A stretch of DNA of 64,000 nt. It comes from Montifringilla adamsi. Lineage: Eukaryota; Chordata; Aves; Passeriformes; Passeridae. Position numbers and translations under genes: made by a program. The DNA is taken from the NCBI GenBank assembly GCA_017590115.1, contig JAGGNK010003336.1, forward strand, positions 248,001 through 312,000, in the 5' to 3' direction. Within the stretch, counting starts at the first letter, position 1. Every line of letters starts with the position of its first letter. Under the pieces are notes generated by a model that was given only the letters and a program-made list of their open reading frames with translations, did no database searches and had not been told where the DNA came from. Below are positions 35,549 through 49,729 of the stretch, piece by piece.

Positions 35549-38448
35549 CCATTATCATAACAATTTCATTGTCTTTAATTTATATTACTCAATAATCTAC
35601 CACAGTATCCTAGCAAGTGAAACATTTTTCTATTTAATGTGTTTTTTGGTGGACTAAGAGTATAAAAGGATCTGACTTCACATTGTAGCATAGAACAGGC
35701 TATGTCTACTTGTAAGTAAAAGCTAATGTTTTGCATTTTAACAGGGAAGGAAATGAACAGTGGCACTAAAACCACATCTGCCAGAGCAGAGCCTAGTGGC
35801 AAAAGTTACCTCTTGTTACAGTGATGACAGTATCCAGATGTCACACAGTTAGGGGCATTTGCTAAAATCTTTCTGAAGTAGGAACACCTGTGACCGTCAA
35901 AAGTGATAAATATTAGATAATAAAATGCATTCCTGGTAGGTGCACAGTGTAACCAACACAGTCAGGGATAGAGCAATCACATTTCCTCCACCTCCCTTCA
36001 AAACACTTGCCTGCCTCTGTTTATTCCTATTTACATAGTGCTGAATCTTTGAGGGCCTCCTACTTTGTTTTTTTGCAGCTGTTTTATATATAACATGCAC
36101 TATTGCATAGTTTCTCATGTGCTTTCATGGGGCATTTTGGGGGGCCTTTGAGGGGAGTTTTGCATATGGATTTTTTGTTGTTGTTGTTGTTGTTTGGTTG
36201 TTTTTATTGTTTTTAGACTGATATTCTGCAGGAATAAAGTTCAAATGTCTGGAGTTTCAGGTTGGGATAACCACTGAGAACTGAGGGTGTGTTTTTCTGT
36301 GCAGCTGCACGTTTGCTTGGGGCCTGCTGGGAGTTGCCCCATTAAAAGTAATGAAATGAAATGCACACACTGCCATGAGCTACATTTAAGCACAAACACT
36401 TGAAATGTCATTTTGAGAGAGGCTTTGCTCTCCTCAGTTTCAGTGAATCTGAAGCAGAGTTTGAGGCTATTGTGGAAACAGAGCCTACAGCATGCCTGAG
36501 TTCTTAATTCATTTGAAGATGGCGTCACCTAAAGCAAAAAAATCCCAAAACAACACAACAAATCCCTTTGTTTTGCAGTGGCCCATAAAAGCTTGCCCTG
36601 TTGCAATCCCTCCTTCTGGAGAGTTAACTGGAGCCATTCCTAGCTCGGATTTGCTTTGCTCCCTCCTTACAGCTTTGAAGCTGCTGGCAACTCCCTCTGT
36701 TCTCCAAAACAACAAAGAGGGCAGTGCAACACTGTCCTCTTGCATGGAGGAGAATGGTGTTTTCTATAACTGCACTGCTTTTAAACATGCATGTTCAATT
36801 CCAAGAGAATATTTAAGGTATCCTCTGAGTATCTGTGTTTAAATGGAAATGGATGCAATTCTGCATTTCAGGGGAAAAAAAAATATGATTACACTTTTAG
36901 TTTTTGAATAAAAATGAAATTACTTAAGTCCTTGCAGTATCAAAATCCACTGTTTCTGTTTGATGCATCGATAGTGACCTCTGGGGTTGCTGTTCTGCTT
37001 CTCAAGGGGATTTTGTCTCTGCTCTTTTGGCTGGACTCCAGGTTTGGATGACAATTTCAAGGTTACAGTTTGTTTATTTTCTTATCCAGAGACAGGGGAG
37101 ATCAATCCTAATCTATAGAGAGACTGAATCTCAAATGCCACAGTGCCAGAGGCTTGACCCTCAGGAGTGCTGAGCACTCGGAGCTCGCGGGCTGCGTGGC
37201 ACCTCAGGGGTCACTCCTGCCCCTGCCACCCTCTGCTGTGCCCTGCGAACTGAATTAGTCTCACTTTGCTTTCAGAGCAGAGGATTTTCTTCCAATGGAC
37301 TCAGTTGAATCCTGTCTTTCCAAGTAAAGTGGATAGTGGAATTCATGAGTTTCTCTTCATTCTCAAAGGTAATGTTTGAGACTTACTGGCTGTTTTCCTT
37401 TTATTCTTAGACTGTTTGCCACTAGTCTGTTCTGCTCTTGCATGCTGTGATCCTTTGTTTTCTATGTTAGCTCTGAAATATAAGAAAACCAGGCTACTGG
37501 TTCAGGCAGCAGCTCCTTTTTTAGGAACTAACCTTTGGTCTTTGGTGGACTTGAGGCAGTGCTGAAGAGCAGAAGGCACTGCTGCTCTGGGTGTTGTCAG
37601 CACCAGTAAAGAGAAACACAGACAAACTGATTCATTTCTTTCTACTTCAGATTAATCCTGAAAATATTTTCCTGTGGTCACCCAAGTGGAGGTCTCCCTC
37701 CACCTCCCTGGTGCTCGGTGACCTTTAGCAGTCCCAAAAGGAGGCTCAGTGCTGGTAACAGTTGGGAGATGTCAGCAGAACCTGAGCGAAAATATCCCAG
37801 CACAGCACTTCTCCAGGATGACTGAAATCCTATTTTTGGAGACGATAACATCATAACCTTTTAATTTTCCTTTCTATTTTTTTCTGGGTGACAGATTGAC
37901 AAGCCTAGAGGATGAGGCTGTCTATTCATAGAGCAGGTTTGGCGTGGGCAGCAGCCCCCATTGTTCCCCATGCTGTCCTGCTGGTGTCAGCCCTGACCTT
38001 GGGAGCTGCTCGGAGCCCAGGGCTGCAGCCCTTCGAGAGCCCTTCTCCAGGTGACTGATGCTCAGTGCCAGAGCAGAAGTGGCTCTGCAGAGCCAACAGC
38101 TCCTCCCAGGCATTGCATTGATCACTCACCCGCCGAGCTGCTCCGAGCTTGCACTTCCAAACAACCATCTGAATTCCTGCCCCAGCCAATCTTTTTCATC
38201 CTTTCTCATCTTTCGTTCTCTTAACCACTGCTCACTTCAGATGGCATAATTAAAACCTAGGAGCAAAATATGGGTCTTTTCTCATGCAAAATTATTTTAA
38301 GTATTACTAGTATAGTCAAAGAAATAAGAAAGCATCATTTTACAAGTTGTTGTTTATTTAATGTTTCCTTAATATAGACAGCAGGTTATAACACAGGTTA
38401 AAAAAAAGGATGTGCCACAAGTTAACCTTTGCAGTTTATTTTTCTCTT
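35549..38448. other. Non-coding stretch, no gene seen
   Basis: Contains a (TTG)6 run at 36175-36192 with a T/G-rich continuation. A modest GC patch at 37150-37230 holds a few CpGs. No exon is supportable. Confidence 0.5.
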
Positions 38449-38449
38449 A

Positions 38450-39175
38450 CAGAATCACAGAATCATGAGGTTGGAAGAGACCTCTAAGATCATCAAGTCC
38501 AACCTATGCCCTAACACCTCAACTAGATTATAGCACCAAGTGCCATGTTCAGTCTTTTTCTAAACACATCCAGAGATGGTGATTCTACCACCTCCCTGGG
38601 AACAGCATTCCAGCACTTTAATATTCTTTAGGGGAATTTTTTTTTCCTAATATCCAACCTATACCTTCCCTGACGTAGCTTGAGACTGTGTCCTCTTGTT
38701 CTGTCCGTCTCTGCCTGGTGGAAGAGACCGACCCCACCTGTCTAGAACCTCCCTTCAGGAGCTGTACAGAGCACTAAGGTCACCTCTAAGCCTCCTCTTC
38801 TCCAGGCTGAGCACCCCCAGCTCCCTCAGTGGTTCCTCACAGGGTTTGTGTTCCCAGTCCCTCTCCAGCCTCGTTGCCTCCTCTGGACGTGTTCAAGCAT
38901 CCCAAGGTCCTTCCCAAACTGAGGGGCCAGAACTGGACACAGCACTGGAGGTGTGCCCTCACCAGTGCCCAGTACAGGGGAAGAATGACCTCCCTGCTCC
39001 TGCTGGTCACACCATTCCTAATGCAGGCCAGGAATTGCCTTCTTGGCCACCTTGGCTCGTATTCAACCGGCTGTCAACCAGCACCCCAGGTCCCTTTCTG
39101 CCTGAACACTGTCTAGCCACACTGTCTCCAGACTGTAACATTGTAGGGGATTTTTGTGCCCAAAAACTGCTACTT
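38450..39175 (-). mobile_element. CR1 LINE, longest copy in the window
   Basis: Starts with CAGAATCACAGAATCATGAG (terminal repeat) and GTTGGAAGAGACCTCTAAGA, then reads through 'CCACCTCCCTGGGAACAGCA', 'GGCTGAGCACCCCCAGCTCC', 'CCTCCTCTGGACGTGTTC', 'CAGAACTGGACACAGCACTG' and 'CCACACTGTCTCCAGACTGT'. Over 700 bp are followed. The far part is the end of ORF2 rather than the short 3' UTR seen elsewhere. It is the same subfamily as the nested copy at 26.0-26.4 kb. The 160-codon frame in it is not a gene. Confidence 0.92.
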
Positions 39176-42111
39176 TGATCAGCAGCTCCCCTTCTCCAAT
39201 CCTTATTTTCAGTGCTGATGTTTGCACCATCTCCATTTGTTGTATGTGAAAGATAACACTTCTTGATAATGAAGATATTAGTCAATTACCAGAATTGTTG
39301 CTTCTGAGTGTTTTATAATGGAAGTGTCGGGGAGGGAGGCTTGCAGCAAGAGATTGTGCACAAGGAGAGTGATTCTGATGTCCCTGCTCTTGCTGGTGGG
39401 GATTCTCATCTGCTGCCTCTGAGAATGAACAGCAATAAAGAATATCCAGAACCAAGATAGGATAATATCTAATCATTTCCTGAACGGACAAAGAAAGTTT
39501 TAGGGCGAATTTAGAAGGGTATTACTATCTTAGCTTTAATGATAGGATACTTTATATTAATTTAAAATTTCTCAACTTCAAAATATTCTTGTGGGCTCCA
39601 CTCAGCCCACACAAAGCTAAGACAAGGTACCTTTCCAGGCTAGAAAGAGCCATCAGTCAGCAGCACACAATAGATATCAAAGACATCCCACTTCTGAAGG
39701 TATCATTAATACCAGTGCAGAACAAAGTGCACTGCAGCTTTTCATACCTCATCTGAAAGAAAACCACAGTCAATCCCACCTTGCCTAGCTGAGAAGGAGG
39801 AAGGGATGTATGCTTTCTAAGGTTTCTCAAGGATGAACACAAATTATGTCTGCTCAGGCAGTGTTACTTGGCTTTCTATTTGCTTATGGATCACTTCAGT
39901 TATTCCTTTAGGAAATAAAGCATTATACTGTCAGTCTTCAAAAATATGTATTGTTAACATTAGCTTCACTTTACATTAAACATTTAAATTATGTATGAGA
40001 CAGCTCAGGGTAAGGGTGTGCAGTGAGCTGTGGCATGGAGACTGGAAGTCTGTGTGAAGGCACTTTCAGAGAGCTTTGTGTGAAGGCCCTACACCTGGCT
40101 GAGCATGGCTGGGCTCAAGCACAAAGGAAATGATAAACCCTGTCTTAGTCCCAGTGACAGCAGAGGGAAGGTTTGCAAATCTCCCACTGAGCCCTCTGTG
40201 CCCGTGGGTATGGTTTGGGAGGACAGAGCCTGGAATGGTGCTGGGAGCCACCCAGCCACCCTGAAGTGAGAAGGAAAGGCAGAGCTGCCATGGGGAAGCT
40301 CCCTCAGCTGGGTGGCTCCAGCCCTCCTGTCTCTGCTGGCAGCATCTTCACATTTTCCCCGTCAGCCCAAACACACAGACAGAGGATAAGGCAGAGGCCC
40401 TTCAGAACTGGCTGAGGTAGATCCCTGAAGTGCACCCAGCTGAAATCTTGGTGGGGGCACAGCTGGAAGTGGTTGCCACAGAATTTTCCACGTTCCCTTC
40501 CCCTTGCTGGGCTGTGCCTGTGCCCAGGCAGACTGCTTTACTCCACATTTCAGTGGTGAGCCATTTGGACCCACAGTATGTCTTTTAGTCCTCATTTGTT
40601 CTGCAGATTAAACTTTTTATTTGTGAGCATAGTGTCACTTTTCACTATTCTGTACCCTGCCTGCCAGGCAGAAACAGGTGCCTTATTTGTGGAAACTTTA
40701 AAGCACAGTAATGCGTAACACTAGTGGAAGCTCTCATGTTATTCCTACAGCCTCTTGAGCCTTAGTTAAGTGAAGTGATAGGATATGACACTGCTTTTTG
40801 TTTGTTTGGTTGGTTGTTTTTTGGTAACTTTCCCAAATAAATTTCCTGGAAATAAGGCATGACATTATTAGGCAGGTACTGAAGTGAAAGCTCAGTGCTT
40901 GTTTGCTTTGTAGCATTGTTTTACTTGTGCAGAGAAAAGAAAAGAATACTGTGGCAATGTGAGTGGCAGCTACACATAATGGAATACGTGTTTATCCCTG
41001 TTTATGATTGCAGCATCAGGAGTGTTAATTAGAAGATTCTATCTCCTGTGCAGTCCTAGCTGCCATATGTAAATAAATGTTACCTAGTTTGAGGTGAGTT
41101 ATCCCATGTGTAAACAAGCAAACCAGACTTAGTTCAAACTTTTTGATAATTCACAAGATTATTCTTTCACTAAGACTTGATTTGTATGATTCTTTAATAT
41201 TCTGCACAGTATTTGGACTGCATAATGGCAGTACTCCTGCCAGCAACCCTATGCATCTGTCTATCAAAAAATAACATTTCTGTAATTACAGGATGGGTGA
41301 TGATGGGTACAGGGGAGGGAAATGCTGAGGGACAGCAGGAAGACAAACATAGCAACAAAACACACAATCTACAGGAGTCAGAGGAATATTGCAAAAATAA
41401 AAATAAAAAAAACTTGTGGGAATTAGATCAGAGTATTACTGTTGTAAACAGAAAGAATGGTTTAACTGCAAAAAGCACAGCAACTAAATAGAGAGGGCTT
41501 CAGAATTTTGTGTGCTTGCAAATGAAGAGAATTTCCACTAAAGCATCATTAAACTGTAGCCTCTGATAAATCTGAAACGCTGATGAGTTAGATTTGATTT
41601 GTCACTGTTTGTCATTTGATTTTAATCAGTGTTTGTGCCAGTGCATGCAAAACCTGGCTTTTTAGGGAAAAGCTGAGACAGGCAGACTCCCTGGCTGTGG
41701 GGTTTGTGTGCATAGCCAAGGCAGAAATGGGGATGGGAACACACTGAAGAATCAGAAATGCTGCTTTGAAGTGTCAGTTCTAGAGGGGAATATTAAAAGT
41801 TTTGGAGGTGTGCTAGGAAAAGAAACTTCTTTCTGGTAGGAGTGTAACGTGGGATGAATTTGGGTCGATTCAGAAGCTTTTTGCTTTAACTCTTCTGCTG
41901 TTTGTAGAATAATTGGAAAACTCTAGAGACATGAGGTGAACTGAATTAATGTTGAGGAAAGAATCTGTGACATCTCCAGAGGGATGATGGGGGGATTGTA
42001 CCCCTTGTACCCCCAATCCTTTGCTATCCAATTGACCCTTTCTGTTTGCAAGGTGTGGATTTCCTGAGGATTCCCTGGAAGTTCCCAAGTGCTGCTTTCA
42101 CCCCTGTGTCC
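39176..42111. other. Non-coding stretch, no gene seen
   Basis: AT-rich with a small hairpin at 39591-39610 (GTGGGCT...AGCCCAC) and a TTTG/TTGG tract at 40795-40825. No exon. Confidence 0.5.
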
Positions 42112-42355
42112 TGTCAGGGATGAGTCAGATGCTCAATGGAACAAACATGGACAGAGGCAAGGTTTATTTGTGCTGGATTAACTCAAGTTCATCAGCATAG
42201 AGAGAGCCAAGCAAAACCTAAAATAGAAGAGAATAATTGAAGAAAAATGCTTCACAAAGACACAGCCCCTTACCAGCCCATTCAAGCAGGGAGCTGAGGC
42301 TCGTGGAAGTTCTCTTGTTCTCTCCTGAGAGCTGACCTTGAGCTGAAGAGGTAAC
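42112..42355 (-). mobile_element. Possible solo LTR
   Basis: On the minus strand the 244-bp block begins TGTTACC, carries AATAAACC (GGTTTATT at 42161-42168) and ends CCTGACA, so it has TG...CA ends and a poly(A) signal about 50 bp before the end. No TATA box or target duplication could be confirmed and no second copy exists here. Confidence 0.35.
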
Positions 42356-45300
42356 ATGGCTCTTTTCTCACTTTCTTTGTATTTTCATAGCTATAAAAAA
42401 AATAAAAAATAAGCCCTTCCTTTTTTTCCCCATTATCTTAAAGGCATTTTACTAATGTAATAGATAGAAAAGAAATATGTTAAATAAAAACATTTATTAG
42501 AAGGCATAATTTTAAATATTTAATGATATAATTAAGTCTTATTAATGTAATGGTCTTTATTCTTCAGTTTAAAAATTCACAAGGTTAATTTCCCTTTCAT
42601 CTTTATTATGCAATGTTTGCCACAATTATTTGTTATATATTCTTATAAATACTTGATGAATATTAGAGATTTTAATTTAAATAAAAATATAGGTCATGTT
42701 TTATCATAGTGTTATTCCGGTGTTAGGCTGGAATTAGTGAAATTAGCACAGGAGTGAGTCAGGCCCTGCTATTCCTCCAGTTATTCGAGTTGGCTTCTTT
42801 GACTTGAGTGATCCACAGAAAACACACCTTTTATTACTCTCTCCTCACTTTTAAAGGCTTGCAAAGAAGCTGAGAGTCACCAAGCTGTGGATCGGTCACA
42901 TCATTCCCATGTTGTCTCCTCTGGGGGACATTATTTGTATCATCTCAGTCTCAGGTACTTATTCACTTGATTTTACTGCATTTGACAATAAAAACCACCT
43001 GTCACCATTGGTAAATTAATTTGGACTATATTTCACGAGATATTTACTTGATTCATTAAATTACTGGCATTAAAACCAGTTGTTTTGAGTAACATGATTC
43101 TCCCTCTATATGCTCTGCCTGTTTAGCTCCTTATGAAGAAGGAAAGTCCTTCAGCATGGAGTCCTGTGCATTTAAATGATTGATATTCTCCTTCATTAGC
43201 AGTACTTCTTCCATATGCACCAGAAATATTTTTAGGGGAAATGGATGCTTTATTTTACCACAGCATTACGATTTTTTTTTAAGATCAGTCTGCCAAACTA
43301 CAATGTCAGCAGCTGCTGAAAAAATCACTTTATGGGCAATATGTTGACATACCTTCTTAATTAAATAAAAAACCAAAGCAGAACTCTCTGGAGAAAAGTA
43401 CTTTGAAATAAGCATATACTCCTAATCTGTCACTGCATTCAGAATGGAAAACTACCATTTGAGCTAGCAGCCAAATTTCAGCTTGTGCTGCTATTAAATT
43501 TGGGTTATGAGGTGTGCAAAAGTACCTTTTGGTGAGTTTCTTCAGGTGGCCCATGCTGAAACCTGGGCTTGTGCTACTTTTGTGTTTGTGCTTGTGTTAG
43601 TAACCATGGCTCCCTTTGGATCGCTGGCCTGCTGTAGTTTTCACCTCTCAGGGACCTAACATCTGCTGGTCTCCTCCAGAGAGGGGAGGCACTTCATGGA
43701 GAGCTGGGCTAAACTGAAGGGATTTATTGATTTATTGTCTTCAGGACAGGGGTGGCGGAGTGCTGTCCATTTTTAAGGTATCCATTTTAGAAGCTGCCCT
43801 TGCCACTGACTGGCCTTTCCCCTCCCTGCTGCTCTCCAGGTGTATTTGCTGCTGCTGTTCACTCTTATCCCTGCAGTGATGAGGGCCGGACACACCTGGG
43901 GAAGTTGACTCAAATCTGATGGAAATGAAGGCAGTTTATTTACCCAGATCCCTGCCAAGACCTGTCTAACCCGGATGTACTTTAGCTTTCAGTTATGAGA
44001 GCATCTATTGCAGTTATTCCGGAATAACTCTTTTGTGTTGCTGGCAGCACGGTGCCTGGGTGCAGTGTGGCTGTTAAAATAGGGCATTGTGTGTTAGAAA
44101 ACCTTGCTCTGTCCTGTCTGCCTCCTATGGATGCTAAACTGCACCAGAACTGTGTGTTCTCTGCAGAATGCACAAGCAACAGTCAAGGTACAAAAATTAA
44201 CCTTCAGCAGAGCCAAGCTGGCAAACGGGAAACAATCCTGTGGGCTTCTCTCAGCACCTCACTTGGAAACCACAACTCTGCCACCACAGCCCAGCTCAGA
44301 GGTAGTGATGATGACTCTTTCCACTTATAGGAAGTCCTGCTGATTTTACAACTCATAAAAGATTCAATTCTCTCACCCTGTGTAGCATATCCCCTATTAT
44401 AGGCAACCATTTCATCTCTCCTGGGATCCACCCATCCCTCTTACCTCAGCTTTCAGAAGTCCATTAAAAATCTGTTTTGTTTAGAGTATGCTTAGGTTTG
44501 CTATTATCTTGGAATTTTATGGTAAATCCTGCCTGAAAGTGAATATTTGGCTTTGAGGTCAGGGCACAGTGAAATAAGCAATGGGGAAACACTCTTCAAT
44601 GGTTTCCCCCAAAATGAACTCATCTGTTCAGTGGAGAAAGTTATGTGGGGACCTCAGGTGTTAAGCCTGCGCTTTAAATGCAGGGGAACCCTTAGAAATA
44701 AGCTTAAATAAGTTAAACTTATTTAAAGTTATTATTAAAACTTATAAATAAGTTAAAATCCCTCTTGCTTCTTCAGAGTTTTTCATTCTTTGTTCTTGGA
44801 GCTGCAGCTGGTAATTTTACCTCTCCACACTTTTCTCTCCCTACATCTTCTCACTTCTCCTCCTGTCACTGTTCTTTGGTGTCAGGCAGCTGCTGCACAG
44901 AGCCTGCTCTCACTGACAGACACCACTGGGTTAGTCCAAACAGGTGATGTCAGAATTTTGAGGGAGAACCTCAGCATCACAGGACAGATGAGAACACACA
45001 GAACTTGTTACCTGTGTGCCCCAGTAATTATTCTATTTATATTCATGTAGGCTTGCCTGTTTTCTAAACTGCAGACAAAGAGTACTTTTAAAAGACCCTA
45101 GAAGCATAATTAGTGGGGTTTTTTGTTAGTCTTGTTCTAGGGTCATGTTTTGTTGATGAATATGGTAATTTCCTTTTGCAGAGAGAAAACTGTTGGTTTG
45201 GATCTGATAACACCAAAAAATGCTTGTACTTTGACATTTTCACAACACCCAAAAGAATTATCGGGCTTTATTTAACTTATACATCTGAGAATAAAAATCT

Positions 45301-48300
45301 GACACCAACAGGAATGATTTGATTTTGCATGGAGGAGATAATTCATTTATAGCCACACAATTAATGCAGTGAACATTGAATTTCTCTTTCTCCTCGAAGA
45401 AAAGCAGTATTACATATTACGTTGGGATTTAGGAGAGTAGCTATTAGGAAAAAAAAGGAGAAAAAACTTATTTTAACCTGCTTAATTACTGCACACTAGA
45501 GGGCACTTGAGGTAGAGCAAACAATATTTGCACAGCTCCTGCGACTGAGCCAGCTCCTGACGCTCACAAGGCAGAGTGAAAACCCACAGCAAAAGATTAA
45601 CTTCCCAAATTGCATCCTGAACAACTTGCACTAAAAAAAAAAAAAAAAAAAAATGGTTGAATGCCTTGCTGGATATAATTTCCTTTTGTCTTTCTCCTAG
45701 TGTTTGATGTACTAAAGGAATAATTGTTTTTCTAACAGCCAACCTGACAGCAACTAGTCAAAATTGCAAACAGTGCCTGAGGAATAATAAAACCTGATAA
45801 TGCATTGTTATTTTTATGTACTCCCTAATATCACTGGTGTAAAAGGTACACAAATTAGTATTTGGGGGGGGGGGGGGTATATTTTATAATCTCTGGAGAG
45901 TGGAAGTGGCTCAGGGCTAGTTGTGTTTTATAGCGCTAAATGAAGTGCTTGGGGATGGCAAAGGATGTGCTGAGGGCCCACGAGCCCAGGGCTGCTGCTG
46001 GGTTAAACTTCTGTTTCTGTCTGACAGAACAGACTTTTCCTTGGGAGAAGGAATTTGAATGGTTATAGGAATATGTTTGTCCAGTCAAACTTCAAAATCA
46101 ATGCACGTTTCTCCCCACATCTCAAGTAACAAAGGAATGGAGTTGGATTAGATGCCATTCTCAGAAGGCCCAGAGTCAAAAGCAAGGATTTTTGGGTGGC
46201 TGAGAATCACTTCTGTCACTTATGGCTGCTGCTGCTGCTCTTTCTTCAGTGGGGCTTTCCAAGCTTTCTGTTCCAGTGCTGGATATTGAATTTTAACCAT
46301 GTGTGATCTCTGAAGGAATCTGGCATTCCTTTGCAAATCCCTCACTTCAGTCTCTCAGGGTTTCTAGCCTTGCCTGTTAAAATGTAAACACGAATTTCTT
46401 TCAGAGGGAAAAAAATTGAAACCAAACCTACCCCAACCCTTTACCTTTATCTCAGAGGCTGCTTGTATCATTTCCTTTGTTTTAATCTATAGGATCACTT
46501 GTAAGCATTATATAATGGATTTTTTTTTCAAGTTACAGATGTCTTCAGTGACTTCCCAAACACAGGAGATCATTATTTTTCCTGATAACCAACTTGTGAT
46601 AACTGTATGCAAGCAGGTTTTAAAGGTTGCAAGACAGTGATAAGAACCTATGTTCTAAAGGTAATTATGTTTGTGTGCTGGCACAGGGAGCTGATAAAAG
46701 TGCATATTTTATTCAGAAATGTTCTGGATTTAAGATAAACCTTCTTGTTTCTTCTTATTTTATGGAATGTCAATTCTAGCATACAAAGCAAATTAAATTA
46801 AGGAATAATCCCTCATGTAATTTGAGCAAGAGGTGCCAATGATGTAGAGTGGGCATTGCCTAAAAAACCAGCATTTAATGTGTTTAAAGATTTAATGCAA
46901 CAATGGCAGGTGATGCCACTAGTCCATAAACTTGCTTTAGTAACTTGCAAATCAGTTATTAATTTCTTATTACTTTGAAGTGGCATTTTAGTGGCAATCC
47001 CTGTAAGCAAAAGTAGCTTGCAGTAAAGTCATTTATCTTGATCAAGCAATTCACTCTGGACTCATTAATTGCATGTAATTTTGGATACATTTTATGTATT
47101 AAAAACTGAAATCAGCTACTGATGCTTTGAGGGAAATATCTCACTGGTAGGTGACCTGATGGGAATAAAATGTGAATATGAGGAATTAGCACAGTAGTTT
47201 CTTTTCCCCTCTCCAAGCCCTGACTTTGGCATTGTTATTTAAATGAGATGACCCCAAACACTGACTCCAGCAGTAACCCTGGCAAGGCTGTGCTGTGACT
47301 GAGTTGCCCCTGAAGAGCTCATTTCAAGCCACTTCTGCTGGATATTTTTAAGCAGTAAGGTCTAAATTCTCTGTCTTCAGGAAACAGTTGATTGCACTGC
47401 TGAGGAACAAAAAATTAAATGATAATCAACAACTGTTTCCACAAAAACGTGAAACTGAGAGAAGATGGTGGAATTCCATTATGCCACATATTTTAGGTGA
47501 CAGATACTTCCTGTCTGTATGTGTATGGGAACTCACATTGGGGTTTTAATCCTTCTTACTCATAAAAGCAAAGCAATATAGAAGTAAATTTCCCAGTTCT
47601 CTTCCAAGCTGAGGTTAATTTTTTCTCAATTCTCCATGACGACCAGTCAAAAAAACCAAACAAAAACAACTCCAAAAAACTAAAACCCACCTAAAAGAAA
47701 AAACAAACACACAACTCCCCCCCTCAAAAAAACCCAACCAAGCAAAAAAAGTAACCAAAAGATACCACAAATTCAAGATGAAAAATAACCCCACAATAAC
47801 AAAACCAACAGCCAACCCATACCACAAGCCAGTATATTTTGTAAATAGTCTGGTTGGTTGTTTGTTTGGTTTTTTTCCCACTGATCCCAAAATTTAATAT
47901 GAAAAATTGCATTCCAGTTTGATCCAGGGTGGGATTCAATCATATGCATTTTGCAGATGACTTCTTTCTTCAGTACATTCATTAACTAAAAATCTTCATC
48001 CCAGTGCAACTGGAGGCAGAGCTGCTTTTTGCTTAAAAAATGAAATGGCCATTTAGAAGATAGAGGAATAATCTTCCTTATAATATTTATTTAAGAGGAA
48101 ACAATTTCTAGCCAGCATATTCATCAGTGTAATGCAGTAGTGTGTATATATATATCTCACTCTGATAAATATCATTAAATCATTTCATCTGGATAGGATG
48201 CAGAAAGCTGCAAATGTTCCTTTGCTATTCCAAGCTTATTTTTACATTAATTTTAATCTATACACTTCTTCCTGTCAAGATTTACTCCATCATCTGAAAG

Positions 48301-49700
48301 GCTTTCCAGCAGGGGAATCCATAGATGGCATAATCCATTTTAACAAGACACTTACCATCCTCTCCCACAACCTGAAGATGAAAGAGCACAGCTTTTGCCC
48401 TGATAATTTCCAATTGCAAGAAAGGTCACGTAGAACAAATGGCACAAGTCAAAGGTTGAAATCAAAACAAAAAACTCAACTTTTAAGCTGCACTTGGAGG
48501 TACAACCTCTACCATTAGCTTTCTTCCTACACACAGCTGTGCTGCCTATTTAAAGCAAGGACACGAGGGTTCTTTTTAGGAAGAACTTTTATTCTCGGTT
48601 GCTTCCTTTAGGTGTTTTTAACAGAAATTAAAACAAGGTGTGCAACCACTCTTACTGAAACCTAAAAGAAGTTTGAAAACTGGCATTAATTCCCAGGAGT
48701 AAAGCCAGGCTGAGCATCCTCACGCTTTCTGTGTGACAGGATCTGTATTTTCACTGCATTGTTCAGTTGGTGGAACAATGGGGGAGAAAAATTCTCTTTG
48801 CCTCAACAGAACCCCAGGTAAAAGGAAACCACATTTCTGATCTTATCTACTGCACTGCCAAGTGTTTTGTATTTCCCTCAAGGCTCTCTGCCTGCTTCAA
48901 GTATTGGGTATTTTCATATCCATCCTCCTCCAAGCAATCCTCCCAGGCTCACAGCTCAGAAAGTAAGTGCTTGGGCTGAGGGAAACAAAGCCATAGTTAG
49001 ATGTTTCTTCATTGACCTTGAAAAATGGCACATTCTGGGTGCATTTTGCTACATCCCCATGAGTCTGAGACTTTTCAGGAGGATTTGTGCAAGCAGAAAT
49101 GCACCTGTTATCTGCACTAGCTTGCATTTAGTCAAAGTCAAGCAGGTAAGAGCTACACATGGAGGGTCTCATGCACTGTCATGCGCTCATAGGATCAGCA
49201 AGGAAAAGAAGATTAACAATCATGGAACTAAATTATATGGTATTCTAACTATATAGCAGAATATTAGGCTCCACTTTCTGCAATCCTAGGTAGATCTTCA
49301 ACAGAGTAGTCATCTTATCTTTTGCTTATGGTGGAGAGGTTTGCAGGTGCTCTGGAGGTTCAGATGACCAGCCCTTTAAAAATAAAGTTGAGCAATGAAC
49401 CTGCTTTGTTAATGTAGCACGTTCATTTCAACCACAGCATCCTACTGGTCATGGAGAGTTGGAGAAGGATGGAATTGAGGGCGATTAAACTTCCCCAACA
49501 GCACCAGCCCAGTGTGGAGCCAGCCCTCCATTTTAAAAATCCCTTGCCTGCACCTGACCACGTCTACACCTTGTGCTCTTACCCCTTCCCTTCCGGCAAA
49601 CATCGGACTTGGGGAGGATTCAGAGCTAGGATGTATTATTAAAAATAATACTTTTAATCTGTGAACAGATAATCCATGCAACACGACAAGGAGAAAAGCT
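42356..49700. other. Long non-coding stretch before the CpG island
   Basis: No exon. Contents: very AT-rich DNA at 42400-42720; hairpin at 44704-44726; A21 (45633-45653); G14 (45864-45877); (CTG)n near 46226; an A/C-rich, nearly G-free strand at about 47640-47830 followed by T/G-rich sequence at 47848-47878. Parts near 42840-43090 and 46970-47180 have the look of conserved non-coding elements. Confidence 0.5.
47640..47880. repeat. A/C-rich then T/G-rich low-complexity tract
   Basis: From 47640 to about 47830 the plus strand has almost no G and consists mainly of A and C, e.g. AAAAAAACCAAACAAAAAC. The sequence then flips to GGTTGGTTGTTTGTTTGG at 47852-47869. The two ends can pair partly. Shadow frames such as poly-Phe/Trp proteins are not real. 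Confidence 0.7.
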
Positions 49701-49729
49701 CTGGGCATGAGGAAGGTGGGCAGTGGCCT

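Noticed and set aside
43680..43760. Possible LTR end with two minus-strand AATAAA words
   Set aside because: No TG/CA ends, TATA box or second copy could be found.
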